From: Myxococcales bacterium
GTDB taxonomy: Bacteria > Myxococcota_A > Polyangia > Polyangiales > Polyangiaceae
Length of the DNA: 64,000 nt
Assembly: GCA_016794345.1 (NCBI GenBank)
Contig: JAEUKE010000043.1
Coordinates: 62,001 to 126,000 of the forward strand
Direction: 5' to 3'
Under the pieces are notes generated by a model, which saw only the letters and a program-made list of their open reading frames with translations, had not been told where the DNA came from and made no database searches. The first letter of the stretch is position 1. Every line of letters starts with the position of its first letter. Both the position numbers and the translations under genes were made by a program. This document shows positions 16,549-25,153 of the stretch, in pieces.

Positions 16549-19239
16549 TCAGCGGCGGCGGCGAGCGATTGCCTTCTGCGCCTCCGAGACGCCCAACATG
16601 GCCAGGGCGAACGGGACCGGGACGAGCCACGCCTGGACGGGCGGGACAGCCGTGTTGAAGACGGCTCTGCCGGGCGCCGTGGCGACGATGACTCCCAGGA
16701 GCACGACCTCCAGCGCGATGCCCGCGAGCACGTATCGGTTGCGCAGCAGCCCCTTCGTGAAGACGCTCTGATGAGTCGTGCGCCACAGGAAGACGTTGGC
16801 GAGCTGACAGGTCACGATCGCGAGAAAAAAGGCTGCGATCGCCTGCCCGTACAGGGGCTCCGTCGCCGGCAGCGGCTCTCCGAGCGACCAGCCGCCCGCG
16901 TGGAGGACCCACCCGTAGGCGGTGAAGCCCGCGACGGACTCGAACAGCCCCCAGAACACGTAGCTCGAGAGCAAGAGGCCTCGCGAGAGCAGACGCTCGG
17001 CGCGGGGCCTCGGCGGCAGCTTCATGACGTCGGTCTCCGCCGGCTCGGTGGCCAGCGCGATGGCCGGCGCCATATCGGTCCCCAGGTCGATGGCGAGCAC
17101 CAGGAGCACCGGCAGCGGAAGCGGAATGCCGAGCAACACGAAGGCGACGTAGGGCAGGATTTCCGGCACGTTGCTCGTCAGCACGTACCCGATGAACCGG
17201 CGGATGTTGCCATAGATGACACGTCCTTCTTCGATCGCCGCGACGATTGTGGAGAAGTTGTCGTCCATCAGCACCATGTCCGCCGCCTCCCTGGCGACGT
17301 CCGTCCCGGTGAGGCCCATCGCGATCCCGACGTCCGCGCGTTTCAGCGCGGGAGCGTCGTTCACGCCGTCTCCGGTGACCGCGACGACATGCCCGGTCTC
17401 TTGCAGCGCCGTCACGATCCTCAGCTTGTCGAGCGGGCTCGTCCGGGCAAAAAGGACCTCCTCCCCGGCGAGCGCGTGCCGCAACGCGGCCTTGCCCCAG
17501 TGCTCGAGATCTCCCCCCGTATAGAGCGCGGGGGCGTCGCCTCTCACGATGCCGACTTGCCTCGCAATCGCCTCGACCGTGAGCGGGTGGTCCCCCGAAA
17601 CGACGACGATGCGAATGCCCGCCTCACGGCATTGCGCCACGGACGCGGCGACCTCCGCCCGTGGCGGATCCTGCATGGCGACGAGCCCCAGCAGCGTATA
17701 GCCCAATCCGATCACCGCGTGTTCCAGGTCGCTCTCCGGAGGCACGACTTTGTCGGCAATGGCGAGCACGCGGCTCCCTGCGCGCGCGAGCCGATCGGCC
17801 TCCGCGCGGAACCAGGCTTCGGCGTCGGCCGACATCGGAACCTCGGCTCCGCCACCGAGCCGCGACGTGCATTGGCCGATCACCACCTCCGGCGCACCTT
17901 TGAGCAATGCCACGAGCCCCCCCGACGTCTCGTGGACGGTGGCCATCTCTTTGGTCGCACTGTCGAAGGGTCGCTCGTGGACGCGCGGCGAGCCCGCGCG
18001 GAGCCGCTCGACCGCGCCGGAAGCACCGTCTTCGACGTGGCGGAGCAGCGCCGTCTCGGTCGGGTCCCCCTTCGTCTCGGTCGCGTCCCCCGCTCCACGC
18101 AGGGTGGCGTTGTTGCAGAGCGCCATCACACGCAGGGCGCGCGCGCGCGCGCTCGGGTCGAGGTCGGCGGCGGGCTCCGGCCCGGTCGCGAGGTGGGTCA
18201 CCCGCATCTCGTTCCGGGTGAGCGTGCCCGTCTTGTCGGTGCAGATGACCGTGGTGCTCCCGAGGGTCTCGGCGCTCTCCAGCGTCTTGAGCAGCGCCTG
18301 GCGCTTGGCCATCTTCCGGCCAGCGATCGCGAGGCCGAGGGTGACCGTCGGGAGCAGCCCCTCGGGGACGTTTGCGACGATGATGCCGATCGCGAAGACC
18401 AGGTTCGTCCAGAACGGGTTGCCGATCGCCCAGCCGGTCACGAAGAACACGGCGCCGAGCCCGACGGCGATCGCGCTGATGACGCGGATGAAATAGCGGA
18501 GCTCTCGCCGAATGGGCGACTCGACGCGGACGGTCTCGTGGGTGACGCCGGCTACCCGACCGATCTCGGTGTTGTTGCCCGTCGCGAACACGAGCGCCGC
18601 GCCGGTGCCCGTCGTCACGAGCGTCCCGGAGAAGACCAGGTTGCGCGCGTCGAGGCGCGCGCCGCTCGCGAGCTCCGTGGTTCGGAGCTGGGGCTCCGAC
18701 TCCCCGGTCAGAGGGCTGTTGTCGACCTTGAGCGCGTGCGCCTCGAAGAGCCTCGCGTCGGCCGCGACCCTGTCGCCCTCTCGGAGGACGAGCACGTCGC
18801 CGGCCACGATGTCCGCGACGTCGACCTCGACCTCGTTCCCCCCTCGGCGCACGCGTGCGCGGCGCGCGAGCATCCCACGGAAGGCGGCCATCGCTCGCTC
18901 GACGCGCTGCTCTTGCCAGAAGGTGAAGGCCGCGTTCAAGAGCACGACGGTGACGAGCGCCGCGGCGATGAGCGCCATGCCTTCGCCGGGGCTGAAGCGC
19001 TCGCCCACGAGCGCAAGCAGCGCCCCCGCCCAGAGCAGCAGCGCGAACCGATGCACGAAGTGGCGCCCCAGGCGGACCAGGAGCGGCGTGGAGGGCGCGG
19101 CGCTCAAGACGTTTCGCCCGTCGTGCGCGAGCCGCTGCGCGACCTCTTGCTCCGGGAGCCCCTTCGCCGTCGACGCGAGGCGCCGCCACAGCGCCTCGAT
19201 CGGCGTCCGGTGAGGCTCGAATGGCGCGTCCCGTCCCAT
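16549..19239 (-). CDS. P2-type cation ATPase resembling Na+,K+-ATPase
   Basis: 896 aa from the ATG at 19239 (an in-frame GTG eight codons upstream is possible). All P-type signatures are present: the TGES dephosphorylation loop near 178, the phosphorylation motif DKTGTLT near 335, KGAPE for nucleotide binding, and TGDGVNDAPALKRADVGIAMG. The ion-site helices resemble the animal Na,K / H,K (P2C) group more than the calcium pumps: M4 VANVPEGLLPTVTL, M5 TSNVPEILPY, and M6 DLGTDMAPAIALATE with both aspartates, followed by ETDVM. About ten hydrophobic helices fit this class. No beta subunit is encoded nearby, which is usual for bacterial members. It should couple ATP hydrolysis to cation export across the inner membrane; the ion is not certain. 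Confidence 0.88.
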   Translation of the reverse strand: MGRDAPFEPHRTPIEALWRRLASTAKGLPEQEVAQRLAHDGRNVLSAAPSTPLLVRLGRHFVHRFALLLWAGALLALVGERFSPGEGMALIAAALVTVVLLNAAFTFWQEQRVERAMAAFRGMLARRARVRRGGNEVEVDVADIVAGDVLVLREGDRVAADARLFEAHALKVDNSPLTGESEPQLRTTELASGARLDARNLVFSGTLVTTGTGAALVFATGNNTEIGRVAGVTHETVRVESPIRRELRYFIRVISAIAVGLGAVFFVTGWAIGNPFWTNLVFAIGIIVANVPEGLLPTVTLGLAIAGRKMAKRQALLKTLESAETLGSTTVICTDKTGTLTRNEMRVTHLATGPEPAADLDPSARARALRVMALCNNATLRGAGDATETKGDPTETALLRHVEDGASGAVERLRAGSPRVHERPFDSATKEMATVHETSGGLVALLKGAPEVVIGQCTSRLGGGAEVPMSADAEAWFRAEADRLARAGSRVLAIADKVVPPESDLEHAVIGLGYTLLGLVAMQDPPRAEVAASVAQCREAGIRIVVVSGDHPLTVEAIARQVGIVRGDAPALYTGGDLEHWGKAALRHALAGEEVLFARTSPLDKLRIVTALQETGHVVAVTGDGVNDAPALKRADVGIAMGLTGTDVAREAADMVLMDDNFSTIVAAIEEGRVIYGNIRRFIGYVLTSNVPEILPYVAFVLLGIPLPLPVLLVLAIDLGTDMAPAIALATEPAETDVMKLPPRPRAERLLSRGLLLSSYVFWGLFESVAGFTAYGWVLHAGGWSLGEPLPATEPLYGQAIAAFFLAIVTCQLANVFLWRTTHQSVFTKGLLRNRYVLAGIALEVVLLGVIVATAPGRAVFNTAVPPVQAWLVPVPFALAMLGVSEAQKAIARRRR

Positions 19240-19312
19240 GCGGCGAGAGGCTACCGCGGCCACACGGGGAGATGGCGGCGACGTTCGGCACAGGCGAGAC
19301 GCCCTCCTCCCT

Positions 19313-19870
19313 TCAGAGCCCCATCACCAAACCCCAGAGCCCGGCGACCTCCTGGACGAGCTCTGAACCTCGGACGACGTTGTAGTCGAGCTCGGCGGAG
19401 ACGCCGATGGCACCGGTGAGCCAGAAGTAGGAGCCCGCGACGGCGACCAACCCCGCGAGCACCTCGGACTCTTCGCCGGCGAGCTCCGCGACCACGGTCG
19501 GCCCCAGTCCGACGTAAGGGTTGAGCCACGGGAGAGGGTGAAACGGCTTCTTGAGGACGAGGTCGACGGGTACCTCGTCCACCTCGGTCATCGTGCGCAG
19601 GTAGTGGGCGCCGATCTCGAGCTCCAGCCACTCGGGGACAGCGACGACCTCGAAGAAGCCCCCGACGCCGATCGCGCTCACGAAGCGATCGGGGGAGACC
19701 GCGCCCAGCGCCATCGCGTTGGCCCCGACGACGATCCGGTGGTGCTCGTCGTGGTCGGAGGGGACCTCGGACGCTGGCTCGGCGCTGGCGAACGACGACC
19801 AGAGCAGCGAGGCGGTCGCGATGGCGCCGCGCGCGAGGCGCGCGGGATCGAAGGTCGGAGAGAGAGGCAT
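19313..19870 (-). CDS. secreted barrel-like protein of unknown function
   Basis: 185 aa from the ATG at 19870; a further in-frame ATG is seven codons upstream and the frame stays open to 20074, but only the 19870/19891 starts sit before a signal peptide (ATASLLWSSFASA-E). The mature part alternates hydrophobic and polar residues with many Gly and Asp turns (GVGGFFEVVAVPEWLELEIG, NPYVGLGPTVVAELAG) and is consistent with a small outer-membrane barrel. No family was recognised. It lies upstream of the P-type ATPase on the same strand, 73 bases away. Confidence 0.5.
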   Translation of the reverse strand: MPLSPTFDPARLARGAIATASLLWSSFASAEPASEVPSDHDEHHRIVVGANAMALGAVSPDRFVSAIGVGGFFEVVAVPEWLELEIGAHYLRTMTEVDEVPVDLVLKKPFHPLPWLNPYVGLGPTVVAELAGEESEVLAGLVAVAGSYFWLTGAIGVSAELDYNVVRGSELVQEVAGLWGLVMGL

Positions 19871-20251
19871 CGTGGGCGCGGCAGCAACCATCGTGCCTCG
19901 GTCGAGTCCCGCGTGTTCCCCGCGTGGAAGGCGCACTGGCTGAAACGAGGTGCTGCAGACGCGACGTTTCATCGCGTTTCGCCGACCGCGCGTGTCTCCG
20001 CCGCACCCCGTCGGGCTCTCGTCCGATTCCTCGAGGCGCGGGTGGTACGCAGCGATCCGGGTCGCCTCCCACACATTCTGCCCCTCGAACGCGCAAGAAA
20101 GGAACCGAGCCTCGAGGCTGTACGTACTGCCACGGGTCTTTTCGTGCCCGCCGAGCGGCCGTTATCCTGGCTCATCGCGCTCGCCTTTCCTTCCCTCGCG
20201 ACACCCTCCACGCGCACGTCGTCAGCTCTCTCGCCGTAAGGAGACCGCTTC
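19871..20251. other. 381-base gap upstream of the type VI island
   Basis: This stretch separates the barrel-like gene (minus) from vgrG (plus), so it should contain both promoters. I looked for a sigma-54 -24/-12 element and a clear sigma-70 pair and found neither convincingly. A Shine-Dalgarno AAGGAG at 20238-20243 lies eight bases before the vgrG ATG. I see no small gene with coding character here. Confidence 0.5.
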
Positions 20252-22228
20252 ATGGCCCAGCTGCTCGCCGCCCTCATCCCCGAACCGAAGCTGACCCTCA
20301 CCCTCGCGACCGACGCGGACCTCGACGTCCGGCACTTCACCGTGAAAGAGGCCGTGAGCGGCCTCTTCACGATCCACCTGCGCTTCATGTCGTCGCGACC
20401 GGACATCGACTTCGACGGCGTGGTGGGGCGTGCGGCGTCGTTCAAGGTCACGCGAGGCGCGGGGTTCGGGGAGCCGCGCGTGTGGACGGGCGTAGCGAGC
20501 AACATCGAGCAGGTCGACGTGGAGGACACCGCGAAGGGCCTGTCGACCTACCAGGTCACGCTGGTTCCTCAGCTCTGGCTCCTCTCGCAGCGCCGGAACT
20601 TCCGCATGTTCCAGCAGATGTCGGAGCCGAAGATCGTGCTGAAGCTCCTCGGGGAGTGGGGGATCAAGCCCGACCTCGAGATCGACATGGGCGCCTACAA
20701 GGACCGCAAGTACCGCGTCCAATATGGCGAGAGCGACTTCGCGTTCGTGAGCCGCATGCTGGAGGACGCGGGCATCGCGTACTACTTCAAGCAGGACGGC
20801 GGCGAGACCAAGATGGTCCTCTCCGACCGACTCCACACGAAGAAGCCGCTCCAGAGGCTGCCGTACGTCAACCGCTCGACGAACCGCACCCCGACGGACT
20901 TCGCGACCGATGTGCAGATGACACGGCAGGTCCGGCCCGGTGTGTACACACAGCGCGACCACGACTACCGCAGGCCGCCCAGCTTCCCGCTCGTAGCCAC
21001 CGCCCAGTCGGACGACGACGTCGAGCGAATGCTCGAGCGCTACCACTACAACCCGGGCTCGTTCCTCTACAGGGCCGACTCGGGAGACGACTCGCCAGTC
21101 GCGGACGACAAGGGCAAGGCCCGCACCGACATGGACGAGGGCGCGTCGCAGGTGCAGAAGCGGCTCGACGCGAAGCGAGCGGCCGCGCGCCTGGTCGTCT
21201 TCCGGACCACCGTGATCGACCTCAAGCCGGGCGACGTAACGCTGATCGACGGCTACCCGCGCCCCGACCTGGAGAACAAGAACCTGCTCGTCGTGGCGAC
21301 GAGCTTCACGGGCGACTGGAAGGGCGACTGGGTGCACGTCTGCGAGTCACGCTTCACCGACATTCCGCATCGCCCGGCGCTCGTGACGCCGAAGCCCAAG
21401 GTGCAAGGCGTGGAGAGCGCCACCGTCGTCGGGCCCAAGGGGGAAGAGATCCACACCGACGAGTTCGGCCGGGTGCGCGTGCACTTCCACTGGGATCGCG
21501 AGAGCAAGATGGACGACAACTCGTCCTGCTGGATCCACGTGAACCAGCCCTGGGCGGGGACCGGCTTCGGCGGGATGAACATCCCCCGCATCGGACAGGA
21601 AGTGATCGTCGACTTCCTCGGCGGCGACCCCGACCGGCCGATCATCGTCGGACGCGTCTACACGAACCTGCAGAAGGTGCCTTACCCCCTCCCTGCCAAC
21701 AAGACGAAGAGCGGCTGGCGGTCGAACTCGTCACCGGGTGGCGGCGGCTTCAACGAGCTCATGTTCGAGGACGCGAAGGGCAGCGAGCTCGTCCGGTTCC
21801 AGGCCCAGAAGGACTACACCGGCCTCGTCAAGAACAACTCGGGCCATGTCATCGGCAACGACTCCACGCATCACGTCGGGCACGACGAGACTCGCTCCGT
21901 GATGAACGACCAGACGCTCAAGATCGGTCACGACCGGAAGATCCGCGTTCAGAACGATCAGGCGCACGTCGTCGACAACAGCATCATCCAGGCGGCGATC
22001 CAGGGAACCACGACGATGCTCTCGAAGAAGAGCATCACGTCGGCCAGCGAGGAAGAGATCGTGCTCCGCGTCGGGTCGAGCGCGATCGTGATCAAGCCGA
22101 ACGAGATCAAGATCCAGGCGGACATGGTCTACATCAACCCCGGTAACGTGACGCTTCCGTCGCCCCCTCAGCCCCCGACGATCGACGGCGTGAAGAAACA
22201 AGACGGTCATTTCTTCGGAGCTCCGTAA
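20252..22228 (+). CDS. vgrG: type VI secretion spike protein VgrG
   Basis: 658 aa. VgrG trimers cap the Hcp tube and puncture target cells carrying effectors. The first about 350 residues are the gp27-like base (FTVKEAVSGLFTIHLRFMS, YGESDFAFVSRMLEDAGIAY). The gp5-like OB domain contains the family hallmarks VGPKGEEIHTDEFGRVRVHFHWDR and WAGTGFGGMNIPRIGQEVIV. The needle is a run of short beta repeats (NNSGHVIGNDSTHHVGHDE, QTLKIGHDRKIRVQNDQ). The chain stops soon after the needle, so there is no fused C-terminal toxin; cargo must attach through the PAAR tip. It opens a run of seven same-strand genes. No TssA-M structural genes are in the window, so this is an orphan spike island using a machine encoded elsewhere. 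Confidence 0.96.
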   Translation: MAQLLAALIPEPKLTLTLATDADLDVRHFTVKEAVSGLFTIHLRFMSSRPDIDFDGVVGRAASFKVTRGAGFGEPRVWTGVASNIEQVDVEDTAKGLSTYQVTLVPQLWLLSQRRNFRMFQQMSEPKIVLKLLGEWGIKPDLEIDMGAYKDRKYRVQYGESDFAFVSRMLEDAGIAYYFKQDGGETKMVLSDRLHTKKPLQRLPYVNRSTNRTPTDFATDVQMTRQVRPGVYTQRDHDYRRPPSFPLVATAQSDDDVERMLERYHYNPGSFLYRADSGDDSPVADDKGKARTDMDEGASQVQKRLDAKRAAARLVVFRTTVIDLKPGDVTLIDGYPRPDLENKNLLVVATSFTGDWKGDWVHVCESRFTDIPHRPALVTPKPKVQGVESATVVGPKGEEIHTDEFGRVRVHFHWDRESKMDDNSSCWIHVNQPWAGTGFGGMNIPRIGQEVIVDFLGGDPDRPIIVGRVYTNLQKVPYPLPANKTKSGWRSNSSPGGGGFNELMFEDAKGSELVRFQAQKDYTGLVKNNSGHVIGNDSTHHVGHDETRSVMNDQTLKIGHDRKIRVQNDQAHVVDNSIIQAAIQGTTTMLSKKSITSASEEEIVLRVGSSAIVIKPNEIKIQADMVYINPGNVTLPSPPQPPTIDGVKKQDGHFFGAP

Positions 22229-22233
22229 GACAA

Positions 22234-23202
22234 GTGCGCATCCGCAAGGTCTCGTTCGACGGCGTCCGCGGCCTCCCGGACAAGGAGTTCGACCTCACCG
22301 ACTCCAAGACCGGCTGGGCCGCGCGCCTGGTCGTGGTCACGGGCGCCCAGTCGAGCGGCAAGACGAGCTTCCTCGACGCTATCGTCGCGGCGAAGGAGCA
22401 TGTCGGCTCCTACGGCTCGCCGCCCGGCTCGGCCTCGGTGGTCCGCGCAGGAGAAGAGGCCGCCAAGATAAGGGTGGAGTGGGAGCTCTCGCAGCTCGAA
22501 CGCGATCGGTACGGGCTGGTGGAGCCGACCGTCGTGGCCGAGACGCTCTTCGGCGACGCTGTGGTCGCCCCGCCCGATCCGAACCCGGCGCTCGCCGCGC
22601 TCTTGTCCGAATACGACCCCGATCCCGAGTTCGGCAAGGTCGAGTACTTCCATGCTTCGCGGCGGCTGCCGGTCGGCGCCTCGGTGGATCTGACGAAGGC
22701 GGCGGGGACGCAGGCCGACAAGATGATGCGCCTCGAGAAGAGCGACGCGAAGTACACCGGTCTCGTGCGCTTCGTGGTGGAGGCCGGGCTCGGCCTCGAC
22801 GTCGACCCGAGCGGCAACCCCAGGCCGCCGGGACGAACGAAGCGCGCCTTCGAGGCGCTCTGCAGCTCGAAGCGCCTCGGCGGCTTGTACAGCGCCGAAG
22901 GGACGGTGCTCCCCGGCTTCTTCGATTCGCAGGGTAACGCGTACGGCCTGGGGCAGCTCTCCGATAGCGAGCTCGAGGCCTTCCTCTTCTCGGTCTCCTT
23001 CGTGCGGTCCGGCCTCGCCGGCGCGAGGTCCGGCTCGCTCGTCCTCATCGACACGCCCGAGAAACACGTCGGCACGGAGGACGCCGTGCGATTCATCGAG
23101 GCCCTGAGCCGGCTGGGGGAGGAGAACCAGCTCGTCGTCGCGACGCGCTCGCGAGAGCTCGCCGCCGCGGCCACACGCCTCATCACCCTCGGAGCCGGCT
23201 GA
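22234..23202 (+). CDS. ABC/RecF-like ATPase in the VgrG island
   Basis: 322 aa from a GTG at 22234, five bases after vgrG. The start is RecF/SMC-like (MRIRKVSFDGVRGLPDKEFDL) and contains a Walker A loop GAQSSGKT at residues 37-44. A signature-like segment LGQLSDSELEAFLFS lies near residue 240, followed by a Walker-B-like strand SLVLIDTPEKHVG and a late switch-like strand LVVATRSRELA. The layout is that of a single ATPase head without a long coiled coil. No such ATPase is part of the conserved type VI core, but its position, overlapping the first chaperone gene (ATGA overlap at 23202), argues for a role in loading or handling this spike or its cargo. The exact function is unknown. Confidence 0.75.
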   Translation: MRIRKVSFDGVRGLPDKEFDLTDSKTGWAARLVVVTGAQSSGKTSFLDAIVAAKEHVGSYGSPPGSASVVRAGEEAAKIRVEWELSQLERDRYGLVEPTVVAETLFGDAVVAPPDPNPALAALLSEYDPDPEFGKVEYFHASRRLPVGASVDLTKAAGTQADKMMRLEKSDAKYTGLVRFVVEAGLGLDVDPSGNPRPPGRTKRAFEALCSSKRLGGLYSAEGTVLPGFFDSQGNAYGLGQLSDSELEAFLFSVSFVRSGLAGARSGSLVLIDTPEKHVGTEDAVRFIEALSRLGEENQLVVATRSRELAAAATRLITLGAG

Positions 23203-23636
23203 TGCCTTCGATGGTCCGCTACGAGGTCGACGAGCTCAGCTTCGAGCTGCCCGACGGCTTCGCGGACGAGAGCGTGAACATCCTCATCCCGACGTCGCCG
23301 ACAGGAAGAAACGCAAACATCGTCGTGACGCGGGAGCCCCGGACCGAGGCGCCGCTCGGCCAGCAGGTCGTCGGCATCCTCACGGCTGCCGGGGAGAAGG
23401 TGCAGGGGCTCAAGGTGCTCGGTCATCGCGAGCGCGAGGTCGGCACCGTGCCCGGCTACGAAGCTCGCTCGCACTCGATGACGAACAAGGTGCCCACCTA
23501 CCAGAGGCAGGTCTACCTGAGCTGGTACGGCACCCTCCTTTGCTTCACGGTCTCCGGGGCGCGCGCCCAGAACGCCTTCTGCGACTCGCTCATCGAGAAG
23601 CTCATCTCCACCCTCAGGTTGAAGAAGAAGGCCTGA
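23202..23636 (+). CDS. Eag-type effector chaperone (DUF1795/DcrB family), copy 1
   Basis: 144 aa. The ATG overlaps the previous stop (TGATG). The sequence pattern (YEVDELSFELPDGFADESVN, then NIVVTREPR and a QRQVYLSWYG strand) matches DUF1795 proteins, the Eag chaperones that dimerise and shield the transmembrane helices of prePAAR effectors before export. The length of 140-145 residues is standard. The prePAAR gene is two genes downstream, exactly the context expected. It is a cytoplasmic chaperone that is probably not secreted. Confidence 0.82.
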   Translation: MPSMVRYEVDELSFELPDGFADESVNILIPTSPTGRNANIVVTREPRTEAPLGQQVVGILTAAGEKVQGLKVLGHREREVGTVPGYEARSHSMTNKVPTYQRQVYLSWYGTLLCFTVSGARAQNAFCDSLIEKLISTLRLKKKA

Positions 23637-23638
23637 CG

Positions 23639-24061
23639 ATGGACTACGCGACGCAAGAGGCGCTCTTCGAGATCCCGACCGGCTACGGCGACGCGAGCTT
23701 GAATCGCCTCGTGTACAAGCGCCCCACCGGCGCCATTCACGTCGTCATCTCGCGAACCCCGGCCCAGGGCAAGACGCTCGCCCAGCTCACCGCCATCCGG
23801 CTGCGAGACCAGCAGCGGGCCCTGCCCTTCTTCGAGCTGGCGCAGCAATCGGAGCGGCTCGTGTCGGGGGCGCCGACAGCCGACGTGTCGCTCTTCTATG
23901 CGGACGCGGATCGCAAGATCTACCAGCGAAGCGCGTCGTTCTTGGTCGGCGGAAACCTCGCCCTCCTCGCGGTGCAAGGGCCCACAGCGGCGCGCGAGGA
24001 GATCGACGGCATGTTCGAGCACGCGCTCGGCACCTTGGTCTTTCGGCAACGAGGCAACTAG
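23639..24061 (+). CDS. Eag-type effector chaperone (DUF1795/DcrB family), copy 2
   Basis: 140 aa, two bases after copy 1. It has the same fold pattern: ALFEIPTGYGDASLNRLVY at the start, HVVISRTPAQGKTLAQL, and a late strand SASFLVGGNLALLAVQG. It is clearly divergent from its neighbour, so the two may form a heterodimer, or each may cover a different transmembrane segment of the prePAAR protein encoded 12 bases downstream. Which pairing is real cannot be decided from sequence. Confidence 0.8.
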   Translation: MDYATQEALFEIPTGYGDASLNRLVYKRPTGAIHVVISRTPAQGKTLAQLTAIRLRDQQRALPFFELAQQSERLVSGAPTADVSLFYADADRKIYQRSASFLVGGNLALLAVQGPTAAREEIDGMFEHALGTLVFRQRGN

Positions 24062-24073
24062 GCAGGAGGCATC

Positions 24074-25138
24074 ATGGCGGACCCCCTCGAGTGCGCAGCG
24101 CGGATCGACGACCCCATCGAGCACACTGGCGCGATGCTCGGGGCCGTCCTCGGCGCCATCGCCGGGATCATCGTGGGCGTGGCCATCGTGGTCGCCTTCG
24201 CGATGACCGGCCCGGTCGGCATCTTCATGATGGTCGCCGGCGCCGCGGTCCTCTTCTCCGGGATCGGAGAGTTTCTCGGGAAGAAGTTATACAAACACGA
24301 GGCCGGCGACATAGCCGAGGGGTCCTCGACGGTCTTCGTCGAGGGCCCCACGCGCAAGGCGGCCCGCACCTTCGACAAGCTCAAGTGCCACACGGGCGAG
24401 TACATCGTCTCCGGCACGCTGACGATCGAGATCGAAGGCCGCAAGGCCGCGCGCGTCACCGAAGAGACGCGGTGTGACGGCAAAATCAAGAAAGGCGCCG
24501 AGACCGTCAAGTATGGTGGGCCCAGCGTCCAGGTCGCTCCGAAGCGCGCCACGGGCGAGATCGCGCCTTGGTTCTACTGGACACGCGAGGTCCTGGATTG
24601 GGCCACCATTCTCTATGGTGGCAAGGGGCTAATCACGGGCTGGAGCAAGATGTCGAAGCTGACGAGGCTCCTGGAGGTAGGAGCCCTCGCCTACACCGGC
24701 CTGGACAAGACGCTCGGCTACGCCGGCATGTATTTCAACGCCACCGGCAACTATGCGGCGGCGAAATGGATCGGCGACAACATCACCGATACGTGGGCCT
24801 ACAAATCAGTGGGCGCGGCGTTCGGGCTTCGCGGCCTCAAGAACAGCGCCATGGAGGCTCGCGCCGCGCAGCTCGCTCGCAACGCCGCCGCGACGCCGCA
24901 GCTTCCGGCGACCACCGCTCACCCGGCGCTGCCGGCTCCGGCTGCGCACCCGGCATTGCCCGCGCCGCAGCCCCAGCTCGCGCTCCCCGCGCCGCAGCCC
25001 CAGCTCGCGCTCCCCGCGCCGCAGCCGCAGCTCGCGCTCCCCGCGCCGCAGCCCCAGCTCGCGCTCCCCGCACCCAAGCCCCAGCTCGCCTTACCACCTC
25101 CTTCCGGCGGCACGCCGACCGGTGGCGGCGGCGGCTGA
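24074..25138 (+). CDS. prePAAR/PAAR spike-tip protein with proline-rich repeat tail
   Basis: 354 aa. Residues 8-17 read AARIDDPIEH, a full match to the prePAAR pattern AARxxDxxxH that completes the PAAR fold in proteins chaperoned by Eag. Two transmembrane helices follow (about 20-67). A PAAR domain lies at about 78-150 (STVFVEGPTRKAARTFDKLKC, then ARVTEETRCDGKIKKGAETV). After it comes an amphipathic region to about 270 (FYWTREVLDWATILYGG), then Ala/Pro-rich sequence with about five 9-residue repeats of the type APQPQLALP. No toxin domain is recognisable, which is unusual for a prePAAR protein of this length. It would sit on the VgrG needle and insert its helices in the target membrane. Confidence 0.85.
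   Translation: MADPLECAARIDDPIEHTGAMLGAVLGAIAGIIVGVAIVVAFAMTGPVGIFMMVAGAAVLFSGIGEFLGKKLYKHEAGDIAEGSSTVFVEGPTRKAARTFDKLKCHTGEYIVSGTLTIEIEGRKAARVTEETRCDGKIKKGAETVKYGGPSVQVAPKRATGEIAPWFYWTREVLDWATILYGGKGLITGWSKMSKLTRLLEVGALAYTGLDKTLGYAGMYFNATGNYAAAKWIGDNITDTWAYKSVGAAFGLRGLKNSAMEARAAQLARNAAATPQLPATTAHPALPAPAAHPALPAPQPQLALPAPQPQLALPAPQPQLALPAPQPQLALPAPKPQLALPPPSGGTPTGGGGG
24961..25090 (+). repeat. 27-bp in-frame tandem repeat
   Basis: Four near-identical 27-base units (24961, 24988, 25015, 25042) and a fifth diverged one encode the APQPQLALP repeats at the C-terminus of the prePAAR protein. Units differ by single substitutions. The copy number could change by slippage without losing frame. Confidence 0.9.
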
Positions 25139-25153
25139 CGTCCCCCATTGCTC

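Noticed and set aside
16525..19419. Plus-strand open frame of over 900 codons
   Set aside because: Antisense to the P-type ATPase, whose motifs are all intact; composition typical of high-GC shadow frames.
19871..20251. Sigma-54 promoter before vgrG
   Set aside because: GG and GC dinucleotides exist but the spacing is 12 rather than 10 bases.
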